Notes under the pieces: generated by a model
Databases searched by the model: none
What the model saw: only the letters and a program-made list of their open reading frames with translations
Told to the model about the DNA's origin: nothing
Assembly (NCBI GenBank): GCA_013396915.1
Contig: VWZL01000826.1
Span: 107,001 to 171,000 of the forward strand
Direction of reading: 5' to 3'
DNA from: Stercorarius parasiticus
Lineage: Eukaryota; Chordata; Aves; Charadriiformes; Stercorariidae
DNA length: 64,000 nucleotides
Program-made: the position numbers and the translations under genes
In this document: in pieces, positions 41,901 through 55,200 of the stretch
Layout: every line of letters starts with the position of its first letter
Position numbering within the stretch: the first letter of the stretch is position 1

Positions 41901-44900
41901 TGGTAGCTAGGATGGAAAGCTCCCAAAAACAGGAATAATTTTAGAAATTCTCTCCTAAAAATAAGCTTTATCAGAAGTGAAAGTGCCGAAGGTCTGAAAC
42001 TTGTGCAGGTGTGAGCTCAGACAAATCTAAACACAAGCACCTTTGCGCATCCAGAAAGCTACGGCTCCTTATTGACGCATTTGCCCATAGGACTCAAATG
42101 CGCGCTGTACAGCGGGCATCATATGTTCAGATTACTATCTTTGCCATTTCCCATTTTGCTCTGTTTTCTACTCAGTAATCCTGGAAATTCCTGGAAGTGT
42201 CAGTTCCTAATAGATCCAACCATCCATATGATGTCAGAAGGGGTTTGCTTCATCAGAAATAAAGCAGTCTTGTTAGTTTTCTTCCTAAGGTGTTCACAGT
42301 TTTTAAGCACTCTTAAGGGTTTACTGATGTTCCAGACATAACTGAGTGAGATACATGTTAATCCAACGCAGGATTTAATAGGCTCCATACCAGTGTTAAA
42401 CCGCACGTTGTCAGACAAAGTGATGTGCCTCGCTTTTGTAGCCTTAAGATGCAACAAGTGGTTGGCATCCTCCATTCCCACACTTTACACAAGTATAACC
42501 TGAATGAGCAAGTTGGCCCTACACAAAGGGTAAAAGCGCAAAAGGCAGTCAATTTGCTTTTCATCCCAGAGCACTGACAAACCAGGAAAGAAACTTTTTG
42601 ACTAAGTAACAATTCCTTCCCAGGGGTCCTCCCGGAAAAATGCAACTGTCATCCCCCTTTAGATTTCAATGTCCCTGTACAGGCACAAAACACTAACTCA
42701 GCTAAAAGTTCCCCACAACTGTGTTGTAGCTGTGCTTTCAGTTGCTGATGCTTTATGAGCTTTAAAAATAATACAGTCAATGCTGTGGTTTCTGATGTAA
42801 AATGAAACCCGGAATCTAATTTAAGACATCAAAATCTAATTACTATTCATAATAACGAATCTTTGGCTTTGTCATTTTCACCTGCAATGTTCTTGGCTAC
42901 GGAAAATGTTGAGGTCTATTTATCAGTGTCATTTTGCAGTGATGTATCATTTACTGTTCTTAAGAAGAAAAATTAATATTTAAGTTGCATTACAGTTTAT
43001 ATCAAAACTTGGATTTTTTATCAGACTCAGAACTGAGGTCTCTGCCAGTCCTTACTTAGGTAAATCTCCCCCCTAAAGTAACAGTGTTGCCCAAAGAGTG
43101 GGGATCAAATCCAGTATTAATGAGAAACCCCACTAACTCCCACACATACGAAGAAACCCCCACCATTTCCCCATGCCTTCTGTAAAGGTGCGAGACGCAA
43201 GGGTAGCCTGCCTCAGTAAATTTTTCCACTCACTTTGCTTTTTTTTTTTGACTGATTTTGTTCAAAGTACTCTTGGAAAAAAAAGTAAAAAGATAAACAC
43301 ACTTCTGCTAGCAAATTCCAGAAGAAAAATATATTCTGGCAATCTTTGGCCAACTTAGATTTGCAATGAATTCACATTATCAAAATACCTCTTAATTGTG
43401 TTAAAACATTCTGAAAACTTATTGCACTCGTTTTTATTCCGAAATTCACTGGAATCTTTTGCTTTACAGTCTGTTCTTCATGTGCATGCCCTTTTTCTCT
43501 CTCTTTGGAAAATATATCAATTGCTTATTAAAAAAAAGAGAAGTGTTTTGGCATGGCTGACCTGTAGAGATATGGAGCTAAGCAGAGTCAGTGAATCCAC
43601 TCACTCTGATATGCACACATGATATGCAATTAAAATCTCCATTCACATTCCTACGGGGTTGTCAATCAAGAGAAAAGCCTTTTTGACAACGTCCAGTGAA
43701 GCGTACCAACTAACTGCTGAACAGGAACTTAAACAGTAACAGCTTTTGTTACTAGCAAGAACGGATTTTACCAAGATTGGGCTCGGTTTCTAAAGAAATC
43801 ATTATGTTAAAATTTGGGGGGCTTTTCATTAAAAATTAAAATGTGTCACAAAGCTATTGTGTGTGAAGCTATCATACTATGTAATACATGAGGTTATCAG
43901 ATGTATGTGAAAAAAACCTCTAACCTTTCTTGGCTGTAGGAAACAATTTAACCTTTCAGATTTAGAACAATTAACAATGATTACAAGGCAGTTTTTAGCT
44001 AGAAGAGAACATTTTTCTAATTGCATGTTGTCTATTTGGTAGGCACCGAATATCTTTTATAATATTATAAGCTGCCCATCCCAAAACTAACACTGTAAAA
44101 GGCCTGCTACTGCCAAAAATGATACTGTGAACAATTTATTACTGACACACTGGAAAATGATGTGGCTCAATTATAAGTATTTGCAACTCTTTGAAAACAT
44201 TGTAACTTTGAATTTGTGACAATAGATGAAAAGTCTTTGATAAACGCTGAAGATGCTAACATTTGCTTTCTAATACCCAGTTAGATAATGTACAGCTCAT
44301 AAGAGCATTAGGGTACTCTAAAATCAAATCTGTAAAGGTAAAACCAGTAAAAATAAATAGGTCGTTATTAATCTACTGTTTTGTGTTTTGAGCACTAACC
44401 TTGAACTACAGCTTTCAAACATGCTAATATTACTAGATATTGAAATATTTGCCCTCTTGCTTATCATGCTCCGTAACTGAAGAGAGAGCAGATGCATCCT
44501 GACTATTAACAGTCATGACAAATTGCCTTACTAATGAATGTTACACACTGAAAGTGCCATAACTGATTAAACTACAATTTCCCACTACCAGATAGAGAGA
44601 GACTTGGGAACTCCAGCAGTGGACAACTCTGATGTTCTGCCAACAGGCCTTCAGGGCACAGTGTGGTATTTAGAAAAACACACTGTAAATTCCATATGAA
44701 TATATTCTAAAAGACTATGTGTATACAACAGGTTTTAAAGAACATTAGATGAAACAGCTTAGGTTCGTAGCCGATGAGCCATGTAAAATGGATGTGTTTT
44801 AACAATTTTAGTATCATTACAAGGCTGCGTTAGAGAATATTTCTGTTGGGTTCCTCTACCCCTCTCCCTACCTCCCCAAACATTGCTTGTGCTTTGCTTT

Positions 44901-47900
44901 CACGTAAAATCTTTCTTTTGTCAGTCTCTTTGTCGGTGCAAAATTGGCAGCGGTTCAAATTCAAAGTACTCCTATTCATTTACTGACCATTAAACCAATG
45001 TCATTCTAGTTCACATCAGCCAGAGAGCTAAGCTCTAAAAAACATAAAAGGCTTGCTTCACCACTGACAAATAATGTGTACATTTTTACAGAGCTTAAAC
45101 CTTAATGCTTTGCCTGAAACTAACAATACAGTATATCTTATCATTCCTTTTTCACAAGCAGGCAGCTGCTGAAACGCTTGCCACTTCAAAATATCAATTG
45201 CTTGCCAGAGTTGTCCTCAACACACCCTGTCAAACTCATGTATATTGTGCAATGAAAATGGTGCAGGACTGAAAGCTAGAAATTGTGTCAAATTCTGCTG
45301 TAAGGGTATGATGTGCAAAGAACAACGTATGACAGCCGTAGAGACTACAAACAATAGCAATGGAGCCAGACACTACATATATCACAACTGTGCCTGTACA
45401 TATTTTATTGTATGTATTATATATTTAAAGCATGACAAATGTGTCATTGAAGCTATGCGCTACACCAAATAGAAACCCGTCAGCTAGTTAAGCTTTTTCA
45501 TTTCTCTTGATGGAAGAGTAGTGGTATTTTTCTGCCCTCTGAACATTTGTTTGTAAATCACACAGCACAAAAAAACCCATCATGTTTTCAAAATGAGTAA
45601 CAGAAAACAAAAGGCAATACTACAAGATGAGAAAATGAGATTTTGTTCAATTAACACTTTTGCTTTTCTCTAAGGACACATAGCCAGGCTACCTTAAAGA
45701 ATATCTGAGGCTATGCAAGACAAATACAATATCACTGCGTCCATAAATTACAGTATACCTAATTTTAATGCAGATAAGTGCTGGCCTATTGATTTGCATG
45801 TTTCCCTGGCAAAATGGAAATCCCATGTGAATATGTTCTTTGTCTGTAGAAAACGCATTTTAAAAAACCTTTATGAATACAGCAATCTATGCTAAAAAGG
45901 AAAACATAAGTCACTAGTATAAAATTACATATGGAACCTAGAGAAATACTGCTCATGTATACAGACATGTATACACACACCTCTCTGTGCGTGCATGTGT
46001 GAATGCATGTTACACAATCACATAGTTTTTAGCACATAGTTACAATTTCTATAAAGTGTCTTAACTAGTGAAAATTCAGCCTCTAAATATAATCTTACAT
46101 TAGCTGAGGAAAAAAAATGAAAATCGCCAAACTAAGTAACAAAGTAAGTTAATCATAAAGTAACCATGAAATGCTAATCTTAAATAAAAACAACACATAG
46201 TTGCGATGAAAAATAAATGTTTAGGAGGAAAGATGAGTGCAACAGCCCACAACAGCATGTAGGTTGCAGAACGTGAACACACGGGATTCCATAAGGGTCA
46301 TTAACCGATATAATCCTAACCAAAATGAATAGATACGCCATTAAGGTGTTAATAAATATTTTGGAAAGAGAATAGGTGTTTTAGGTGCTCAGGGTTGCTG
46401 ACCTTTGCTGTGTTTATTAGTGGGACAATGATGCATTATTAACACACAGCAGCTGTACCTGAACTGCTGCCATGAACATAATAGCCTTTTATAGCCATCA
46501 GGGGAGTGAGATAGGAGGCCTTTATTAACCACTAGACATGATTAGCACATTATGTGAACTTTAGTAGGCAAATTATCTCTTATTGAAATATAATGTTGGT
46601 TATAACTAATTGTAAACACGATTTTAAAAACTTCTCAATGCAAAACTAAGAGTTTTACTACCATTTAGCAAATTACTGGCCAGGCCGCTAAAAAAATTAT
46701 TCTTCTTTTCCTTTGTTCAACCTGCAAAAACAACTGTGCCTCACAAAAACTTACTGCACTATGACAAAACCACTCAATTGAGTGAGTTCCACATCATGAA
46801 TATAATTCTTCAGAACTGTGAAAAAACATAAACAGACATTTCCAACACAATTAAGAAAACTGCTAATAAAGAAAAAAACCTTGCCTTATATTTTCCTATA
46901 AAGATTACAAGCATTTTTCAAAAAAGTCTGCTTGCCAATGCATTTTTAAGAGTTAACTTGAAAAAATAACACCATGGTTTACTTCAAAAAGCTTAATTTT
47001 GGGTAAGATTATCCCATTAGCCTCCGCTACTGAACACAGCACTGAGAGTCCATTATGAGCAGTCTTTTATGCCCTAGCAGAAAGTCATTAACATAAAATA
47101 AATCATTAGCTTTGATATTAAGCCTCTACTATCTGCAGGTTTCTATGACTAATATTCACAACTGTGTCTGCCAAATGATGAATTATACTTTTTTGAAAGG
47201 TTATCTTCCCTTTTCACCACTATTTTTCCTTTTACTATTTATTATTATTTCAGGTTGATGCAAACACAATGATCGCATAAGAAACAAATGTTTTCTCTTA
47301 CTCATGAACACAAACCTACACACTTCTGGCAACTGTGACCAGAATATGACTTCGAAGCCAGCTACTTATAATACAGGATAGAAATGATGGATTCTCAGAG
47401 TTAAGTTCACTTTCTTCAAAGTGAGCAACATATAATGAAGCAGAAACATACATGTGCATATAATATAGAGTAGCACTGATACAATAGGAATTTATACGTA
47501 TACATAATCTTCTCGTTCTTCTGGCAAGAGCTGTCTGGATAAATCCTTTGCTTCACATTACAGACTTCATACTTCCCTTACTGACCCATTTCCTTAAGTA
47601 CAGGTTATCACTGTCTGATTTCAGAGTTCTGATTTCTTCTTGCATATAGAATAAGTAACTGGAGTTCACTGCAGATTTCCTTAATGTAACAAAAATACAT
47701 ACCAGCTACAGTAACTTCCATTTAACCTTTAAGACCATATAATCATCAACAACAATAGCAGGAGACAAAAGTACTACCACAGCAGCTCAATTTCCATGCT
47801 TAGCCAGCAGGACCTTTGAAAAAAGCCACTCGTGCCACTTCTGATTGGTAGAGAGCGGTTTAACAGTCAAGAATGTGAATGCTAAAACATTCTGACATTT

Positions 47901-48655
47901 CCACTAGCCTGGATTTGTCGGATGCTCATGTAACTCAAGTATGTTTTGCAACTTAGAAAGCAGTGTGTTTCTTGGGAGGAAACCATGCTACGAGGGTCTA
48001 TAGCAAATCAAATAGCAGCCCAGTGAGAAATATTAAATGAACAGTTCAGAAACTGTTAGCATATGTGCAACTGAAAGATAAGATATAAATATTAGTAGAG
48101 CCATATGAAATTCAAATGCTAAAAATAAACTACTTACTGCAAACATCAGAAGCAAAAGAAAACCACAGACATTACAAATGTCGGTTGCACCAAGACCTCT
48201 GCTGAAAAATGATTTTAAATTTGAAAATCTAAGTCAAGAGCAAAATATTGTATTTGATACCCTGACTTACTAACCTAAAACTGATCACCACCAATGAACA
48301 TAAAATGCAGCTATTCCAGGGGAAGGGGAGATGAGATTTTCTTCTGTGCGCTTGCTGCTGTAGAAGGGCGATGCTTGTTGCTGCTTCTAACGCTACATAA
48401 TCTGTGCCTAACCATAGAATAATGCAATGTTGCCATTTTCCAACTGAATGCTGTAGGGAAAACCGTTATGACCAAGAAAATCTCATTCAGGGTGATGTGA
48501 ATTCCATGTCTGAAAGTATTTTGGAAGCGCTGCTATAATTAACAGTCATTTGGTGCTTCTGCTATAAACCATGTTTTGGAGCAGTTTATAACTCGGCATT
48601 TTTAATCACTCCTTGGGCAGAAAATCGGTACCTAGTTGCGTATCTAAAACAGTAT
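23944..48655. other. Long noncoding stretch; intergenic or intronic
   Basis: About 25 kb without a provable exon, RNA gene or transposon. Candidate plus-strand exons at 33190-33249 and 38915-39068 and an open stretch at 31255-31471 are discussed as findings. A block near 46380-46600 with clustered homeobox- and E-box-like motifs looks like a possible enhancer, but this cannot be judged from one sequence. A 15-mer tandem repeat lies at 30844. Confidence 0.5.
30844..30883. repeat. Tandem 15-mer, two full copies plus a partial third
   Basis: GAGGAGAAACACTGT at 30844-30858 and 30859-30873, then GAGAAGAAAC. A small tandem duplication; it does not break the surrounding 69-codon frame because the unit is a multiple of three. 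Confidence 0.9.
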
Positions 48656-48710
48656 AGAATAGAATAGAATAGAATAGAATAGAATAGAATAGAATAGAAT
48701 AGAATAGAAT
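48656..48710. repeat. (AGAAT)11 microsatellite, tail of a CR1-like element
   Basis: Eleven perfect AGAAT units, 55 bases, directly followed by CR1-like sequence. On the minus strand this is an ATTCT repeat placed at the 3' end of the element, where CR1 copies carry a short repeat tail. CR1 tails are usually built on an 8-bp unit, so expansion of a 5-bp unit is a variation. Confidence 0.95.
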
Positions 48711-48770
48711 AAACTATTTCAGTTGGAAGGGACCTACAATGATCATCTAGTCCAACTGCAAGAAGAAAAC
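48711..48770 (-). mobile_element. Severely 5'-truncated CR1 non-LTR retrotransposon (3' end only)
   Basis: The sequence after the AGAAT tail contains CTATTTCAGTTGGAAGGGAC followed by a match to CATCTAGTCCAACTGC. This is the well-known 3'-terminal segment of avian CR1 elements, here in reverse orientation. Similarity fades after about 60 bases, so only the extreme 3' end was inserted or survives. No coding capacity remains. No clear target-site duplication was seen, which is normal for CR1. The element is the best single clue that the genome is avian or close to it. The assignment rests on recall of the family consensus and was not aligned. Confidence 0.8.
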
Positions 48771-51700
48771 ATTTAAACATGATTAGACCATATTTAAAAT
48801 AAGTATTTTAGTGTATGCAGCCCATGCTAGACATCCACAGAGCATGTGTCCACTTCAAAAAGATTAACAAAGCTGCCACTAATTGCCACCACTGTCAGTT
48901 CCAGAAGCCAAGGTCTGGATTGATCCAGGGACTACCCTCTCACCAGAAGAAGTGGTGCTGTCAGGTCACTCCTCAGCCATGCTGAGAGAGCCATCAGAAG
49001 AAGCTTTTTTACTTCCACCGTCTAAGCTTTGTTGTATCTGCCATCAATACAGGATTTAAGTAGCCAAGAATTTTGATCTAAATCCTACTGTGATTAGGAC
49101 ATTTCTCTGCTTAATATGAAGTCATGCTTTAAACATAGTCCATTTTCCAACGCTTCTGTGCAGTGTTAGCAAGACGAGAAAGTCCTGCTAAAATGGGAAT
49201 CTGAGGACAGGAGGGTGCTCAGCTCTTCCCGGTGAAGTGTGATCGTCCCCAACATGCAGCGAATTCAACAGGAGCCGGGACTGCCCAGTCCTCCGCAGTA
49301 TCAGCTGCTTAAGTCCTTAAATGCAGCTCCAGCTGCTCTTTGGTTTAATGTAAACACCAAAGGTACTGCATGCACTGTAGTGTTTAGCTAATTCAGCATT
49401 CTTAATAGTTTACAGTTTTCACTTTTTTCAGAAGACCTCATGATAGGCTGGTTGAGGGTAATGCCCTAGAGATTAAATACGTCACTCTGGGAAGAGAATA
49501 AAACATAATTTCTCTCAAGGTACTGAAGTTTGGCAGAAAGAAAAAAAAAAATTCCTGTGAATGCTTTGGTTTATAGAACATCTTTGAGACATACATAAAT
49601 ATTTTTCTGTATTCCACTAAAATTGGGACCACTTCTTTTCTGAAACACTGGAATTTAAGGAGGCACGCTTGAGGCTTGCCCGTAACTCTCAAACTACATT
49701 CTAAGGTCTAGGAACCCAGGAAAAAAAAGTCCACTTCCCTTCTTCCTATGAGGTATGTTTTGAAACTAACTAAAACACTTAAAAATCAACAACACTAATG
49801 TAACTATTTAATCTTTTCTTTAAGAGGCACCAACAAATTTCAAGTATGATACTAATGCAGTAAAGGACAAGGTAGTCGTCTAAGGAAAAAAAATGCTGAG
49901 AATAAACAAATGGTGATCTATTAGATAAGCATAATCTAAAATTCTGACAAAACACTAACACAGCATTTCAGCTTTAGAGCTGTCCTTCACAGCGCTGGCC
50001 TTCCACAATTCTTTTCTGAGTTTCAGATAGAGAGTGGATAGAAGCAAGCCACTGGAAATAATGTACACTTTGTAAACAGCCATGGAACATTTTACTTAGA
50101 GTAGTCTCTATGGTGGTGTTAAGCTTACACAATAAATTATTTTAAACACTGTATATAAATATATGCACTCTTGCTCCGTGGAATTCTGATTGCGAGCGGG
50201 ATTGTTACCTGCTTACAAAGCACTGTATTATATCTCCTTATCTACTTCTACCCAATGTCATGCCACTGTTTTCATTTTGAAGGGTTTTGCTTCCCTCTCT
50301 CTCTTTTTTCCCCTCTATATTCCTCTTTTTAAAAGCAACTACAGTCTATCATTCTACCTCCGCTGTCTGGCTGTATTTTTCCACTGCACTGACAACTACC
50401 AGTGAATACAAGAAAGATGAGTTGTAGGCTCCTGTATTTTTGAACCAGGTAGCAAATCACAAAAGAATCTAGTGCATAATTCTGCAAGGCTAACCATTGG
50501 GAGCAGTAAAGACCATTATTTTCTCCCTACTGTTGGCAGGGGTCAGCGTCCCTGTCATTAGCTGTGTCAAACTATAATTATATAACTGCACTTTATGTGA
50601 GCAGATATCTGAAAATACTGTAAAGTTGCAAGTATGAAAATATACAAACCCTTCTTAGGAGGTGACACTTCAATACGGAAAGCCACAAGGATGTTATTTA
50701 TTGCTCTCTACATAAACATTTAAACTTATGATACGACTTATTCAAGCAGGTCGAAATCCCTGACCATATTCTTCTACAAAATTAAGACACTCGGATTACC
50801 AAAGTTATTTCTTCTGTGGCATTCAACTCAATTAAGGAACATGACGTTTCTTAAAACAAACTTCAACTGAACAGACTACTCGTATTAGCCTGTAAATGTC
50901 TGAAATGCAATTACACTTCAAGTTTCAAGAGGCGGACAGTACAACCCCAACTCTAACTCTGTCCAGCATAAGAGCTCCACTATGTTATTTCAAAGGCTGA
51001 CCTATATACCGCAGCATAACGTCCATTCTGTCTGTTTGTATAAGAGATACCTCACACAGTTGTCATAACCAACGTTGTTTGCATTGTTCTTTCACTTTTC
51101 TCTCTCCATGGGTAATGCGAGAGAAACAAGGAAAAGCCTGCACAACAATATATGCAGAGTATAATGAGCTTTCACAGCAGATAGAGAAATATTAGACTAA
51201 GATGCTTAGAATGCTATTTTAGGTTTATAAAATAAAGATCTAAGCAGTCTTCTGAAACAAAGCCTGCCAACTGAAAATTGTAAGATAAGAGGCGACTGTT
51301 TGAATCTACATTATTGCATTTTCCTTTGGCTACAGAAAAATGCCCTCTCAATGAATCTCCCGTGCATGTGCCTGGGAACTCACTCATACGCTATGAACAA
51401 TCATCTGATAAGGAAAAAACTAGTGCTAACAGAACAACTAGAAAACTCAAAAAGCCTAAGTATTTGTGGAATACGCTCTAAATTACCAGCAGCTCAAGCA
51501 GACCTAAAATGTAAAGAATCAGTCTTCCATATTTGTCAAAAAAAACCCGAAGCCCCAAAACTCAGGTATGAAAACAAGGGCCAACTCCACTAGTAAGTGC
51601 CCAAAGCAAGTTTTGACTAACTTTACAAGAAATAAGATCCAGTTCTGAACGAGTTTTGCAGGTAAAGACCTAATCAAGACCACCATTCCAACACAGAATA

Positions 51701-53019
51701 CTGATCCACGACATTCCAGCCATCACCTCCTTTCTTGGGGTGAGATCAAGAGCAAACACTCAACCAAACTTACTGAACGCAAAATTCCGCGTTCTCCTGC
51801 CCTTCAAACTCCTTAAATACACACAGCACGAAAATGAGTGACAGAGCAATACTGTAACATGACGACATGTTTAGAACAAGTCAGATAAGTTTTCACAGCA
51901 ATGTTAATCATGCCAGGCGAAGGGAGAGAGTGAAGGGGGTGAAAAATGAAATGTTCAGTAAATGTACGCCTCCAAGGGGCCTGGCAAACCTACTCTGTCC
52001 ATTTAATGTAATCGATGGTCAGTGGCAAAGACATTTGAAAAAGACATTTGTCCTATACTCTGTATCTTATACTGAAACATTCCTGGCAAGTCTTTTCCAA
52101 GCATAAAGCACATGTCTCATGACTGTGCACTTTTAAGCACATTATCAGTTCAGGCAAAGTGAAATAGAAGAGTTGCAACTTGTCTACAGAATGAGTGTCT
52201 CATTTGCATTTAAAAAGAACAGTTTGCTCCCTCATACATGGCATGACTTAAAAGAAGCTTTAACCAGCTAGTAAAGAAATTCTGAAAACGACTTTCTAAA
52301 TTAATTTATTCGATTTGCAGTGCAACCCACCAAAAATGATTTAAGGAACTTAATTGGAAAATGATTTAATATATTAAAGTAATTCCTGATTTTCCAAAGC
52401 ATTTAACTTTTAAATTAAATCTGGTCCACTATCTCAAGAATGATGAGTGAAATGTGTATTCAAGTCATTACCTTCTTTTTGAAGCTTTAAATCACTGATA
52501 GGTTTAATAACGTTTGTCCAGTTTCATTGCCAAATGGGTCTTCAGACACTTTGGTACTTATGTCATTAATATTAGCCCAAGCCTCTCACTTGGCAACACT
52601 TTATGGTTACAATTTACAAAAAAAAAAGGACAATAGACAAAATAACGGCAAGCCACAGATCAAAGGTAGCAGCAGCCTCCTGGTTGCTCAGAGCACTTAG
52701 AAAAAATTAAGGCACACATACAGGCTCCTACGCATCTGGACTCTTCCTGCTGCACAAAGTTCACTCCTGGCACAAACTTCCGATCTATAGGGCAGGTTTG
52801 CCAGATGCTGCAAAATACAGTTACTCAAAACACCGCTAACAGTCATACCTCTGGGATCTCCCTTGAAATATCCTTAGGCATCCACCACAAAGGGCTAGAT
52901 TTATCCCTGAATTCTAGAACTCCATTGAGTATATGTGAAATGCAGCCAGGATGAATTTGGTCCTTTCTGTTGTGATTGGTAGATGAGACCATGTGGGAAA
53001 TCTTTCCTGAAAACTGAGA
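48771..53019. other. Noncoding flank left of the CpG island; candidate exons only
   Basis: AT-rich sequence with one plus-strand terminal-exon candidate (51336-51481) and one minus-strand candidate next to the island (52849-53006). Nothing else was supported. Confidence 0.5.
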
Positions 53020-53885
53020 GGGCTTCACCCCGGCGCGGCAGCCTCCCCGCCTGAGCACCGATACGCGCTATTTCGCTGTTTATCTCTGCATCGAGGCAGC
53101 TGCCCGGAATGAAAGAGACGGCCCTCAGCATCCCTCGGACACGTGAGACCGCCGTGACAATCGCCCGAGCGCCGAACCGGGCTGTCCTCGGCGGGCCTGG
53201 CCCGGGCTCGGCTGCCCCCCCGCTCCGCGGCAGCGCCCCGACACCGCGCCCCGTCGCCACCCGCCGCACCAGCGGCCAGCCCCGCGCTCGGCGGAGTTCC
53301 CGCGGCGGAGAACCTCCGCGGCAGCCTGCCACAGGCTTCCAGGGCAGGTCTCTAAACAAACGGCCTTGAGCGCAGCCCAGCTTTAAAGGCATCGTTCGGG
53401 GAAAGCGCTGGCTCACGGCTTTCCTCCCTCGGCGGGGGTGCGCTGGGGAAGTGCTCTGGGTATAGCTCGCACTTCCTTGATTATTTCCTACGGCCAGCGT
53501 TTTATTCATGTGCAAAGCCCATTCCGTAACAGCAGAGAAAGTGCAGCTCATGCATAAAGCACCAGCTGGCTCAGGCCACAGAGGCAGTAACAATGCAGGA
53601 ACCCCAGCCCCCTTCCTCGGTAGCAAAAGTAATGCAAAGTGCTCCGGGATCGCAGCACGAAACTTTCGTAACCGAACCCGGGATCTGCGCTAGCGCGACC
53701 CTCCTCTGCAGTTCCTCCGTCCCTCAGGGCTCGGGACCCAAAACTTAGCTCTCCTCAGGCACTGACCCTATTTGCAGCGGTTTAATCAAGTTACTGAGAA
53801 ATTGGGAAGGCAGTTGCACAGCCGGGACAAAGTCGAGACGATGTTCTGAACCGGCTTGTCACCCTGATACACCCTTCCTGTGCAT

Positions 53886-53951
53886 ATATAGAGATGCGTG
53901 TGTATATATATGTATATATACACATGTCGTAGACACGTACACACACACAGA
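53886..53951. repeat. Alternating purine-pyrimidine tract (TA/TG/CA) within the CpG island region
   Basis: Interrupted TG, TA and CA dinucleotide runs follow each other for about 65 bases, ending in an (AC)n stretch. Such alternating tracts can adopt left-handed DNA. It lies about 200 bases left of the gap. Confidence 0.75.
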
Positions 53952-54153
53952 CGTGCTCCCGGCACCGCCAAGTACCGCTTTGACACATGAACTGCAGGGT
54001 ACGCGGCGGGGCAGAGAGTTTCTGCCGGTTTGTGGCGGGCGCGATCTTTCTCCTTAACAGGAGCCCTGGAAATTCAAGTCCTCCGCAATCAACATCCTTG
54101 TCCACGCCGTATTCTCCGAAAGGGAAGATGTTATGGAAAATGCCTCCCCCACC

Positions 54154-55144
54154 NNNNNNNNNNNNNNNNNNNNNNNNNNNNNNNNNNNNNNNNNNNNNNN
54201 NNNNNNNNNNNNNNNNNNNNNNNNNNNNNNNNNNNNNNNNNNNNNNNNNNNNNNNNNNNNNNNNNNNNNNNNNNNNNNNNNNNNNNNNNNNNNNNNNNNN
54301 NNNNNNNNNNNNNNNNNNNNNNNNNNNNNNNNNNNNNNNNNNNNNNNNNNNNNNNNNNNNNNNNNNNNNNNNNNNNNNNNNNNNNNNNNNNNNNNNNNNN
54401 NNNNNNNNNNNNNNNNNNNNNNNNNNNNNNNNNNNNNNNNNNNNNNNNNNNNNNNNNNNNNNNNNNNNNNNNNNNNNNNNNNNNNNNNNNNNNNNNNNNN
54501 NNNNNNNNNNNNNNNNNNNNNNNNNNNNNNNNNNNNNNNNNNNNNNNNNNNNNNNNNNNNNNNNNNNNNNNNNNNNNNNNNNNNNNNNNNNNNNNNNNNN
54601 NNNNNNNNNNNNNNNNNNNNNNNNNNNNNNNNNNNNNNNNNNNNNNNNNNNNNNNNNNNNNNNNNNNNNNNNNNNNNNNNNNNNNNNNNNNNNNNNNNNN
54701 NNNNNNNNNNNNNNNNNNNNNNNNNNNNNNNNNNNNNNNNNNNNNNNNNNNNNNNNNNNNNNNNNNNNNNNNNNNNNNNNNNNNNNNNNNNNNNNNNNNN
54801 NNNNNNNNNNNNNNNNNNNNNNNNNNNNNNNNNNNNNNNNNNNNNNNNNNNNNNNNNNNNNNNNNNNNNNNNNNNNNNNNNNNNNNNNNNNNNNNNNNNN
54901 NNNNNNNNNNNNNNNNNNNNNNNNNNNNNNNNNNNNNNNNNNNNNNNNNNNNNNNNNNNNNNNNNNNNNNNNNNNNNNNNNNNNNNNNNNNNNNNNNNNN
55001 NNNNNNNNNNNNNNNNNNNNNNNNNNNNNNNNNNNNNNNNNNNNNNNNNNNNNNNNNNNNNNNNNNNNNNNNNNNNNNNNNNNNNNNNNNNNNNNNNNNN
55101 NNNNNNNNNNNNNNNNNNNNNNNNNNNNNNNNNNNNNNNNNNNN
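54154..55144. other. Assembly gap (991 N)
   Basis: A run of 991 undetermined bases in the middle of the CpG island, flanked by G+C-rich sequence on both sides. GC-rich or simple-repeat DNA often drops out of assemblies. Any apparent open reading frame that crosses it is an artefact. A transcription start, a 5' UTR exon or further N-terminal coding sequence may be hidden here. Confidence 0.99.
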
Positions 55145-55200
55145 GCGTCCGCCCGCGTTGGAATGGCCGCCCCGCGCCGCCCGCCTCCCTCGGCTCGCCA

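Noticed and set aside
52901..53626. 241-codon minus-strand open frame
   Set aside because: It lies in CpG-island sequence where stops are rare, shows no domain, and uses a different register from the better-supported splice-bounded interval at 52849-53006.
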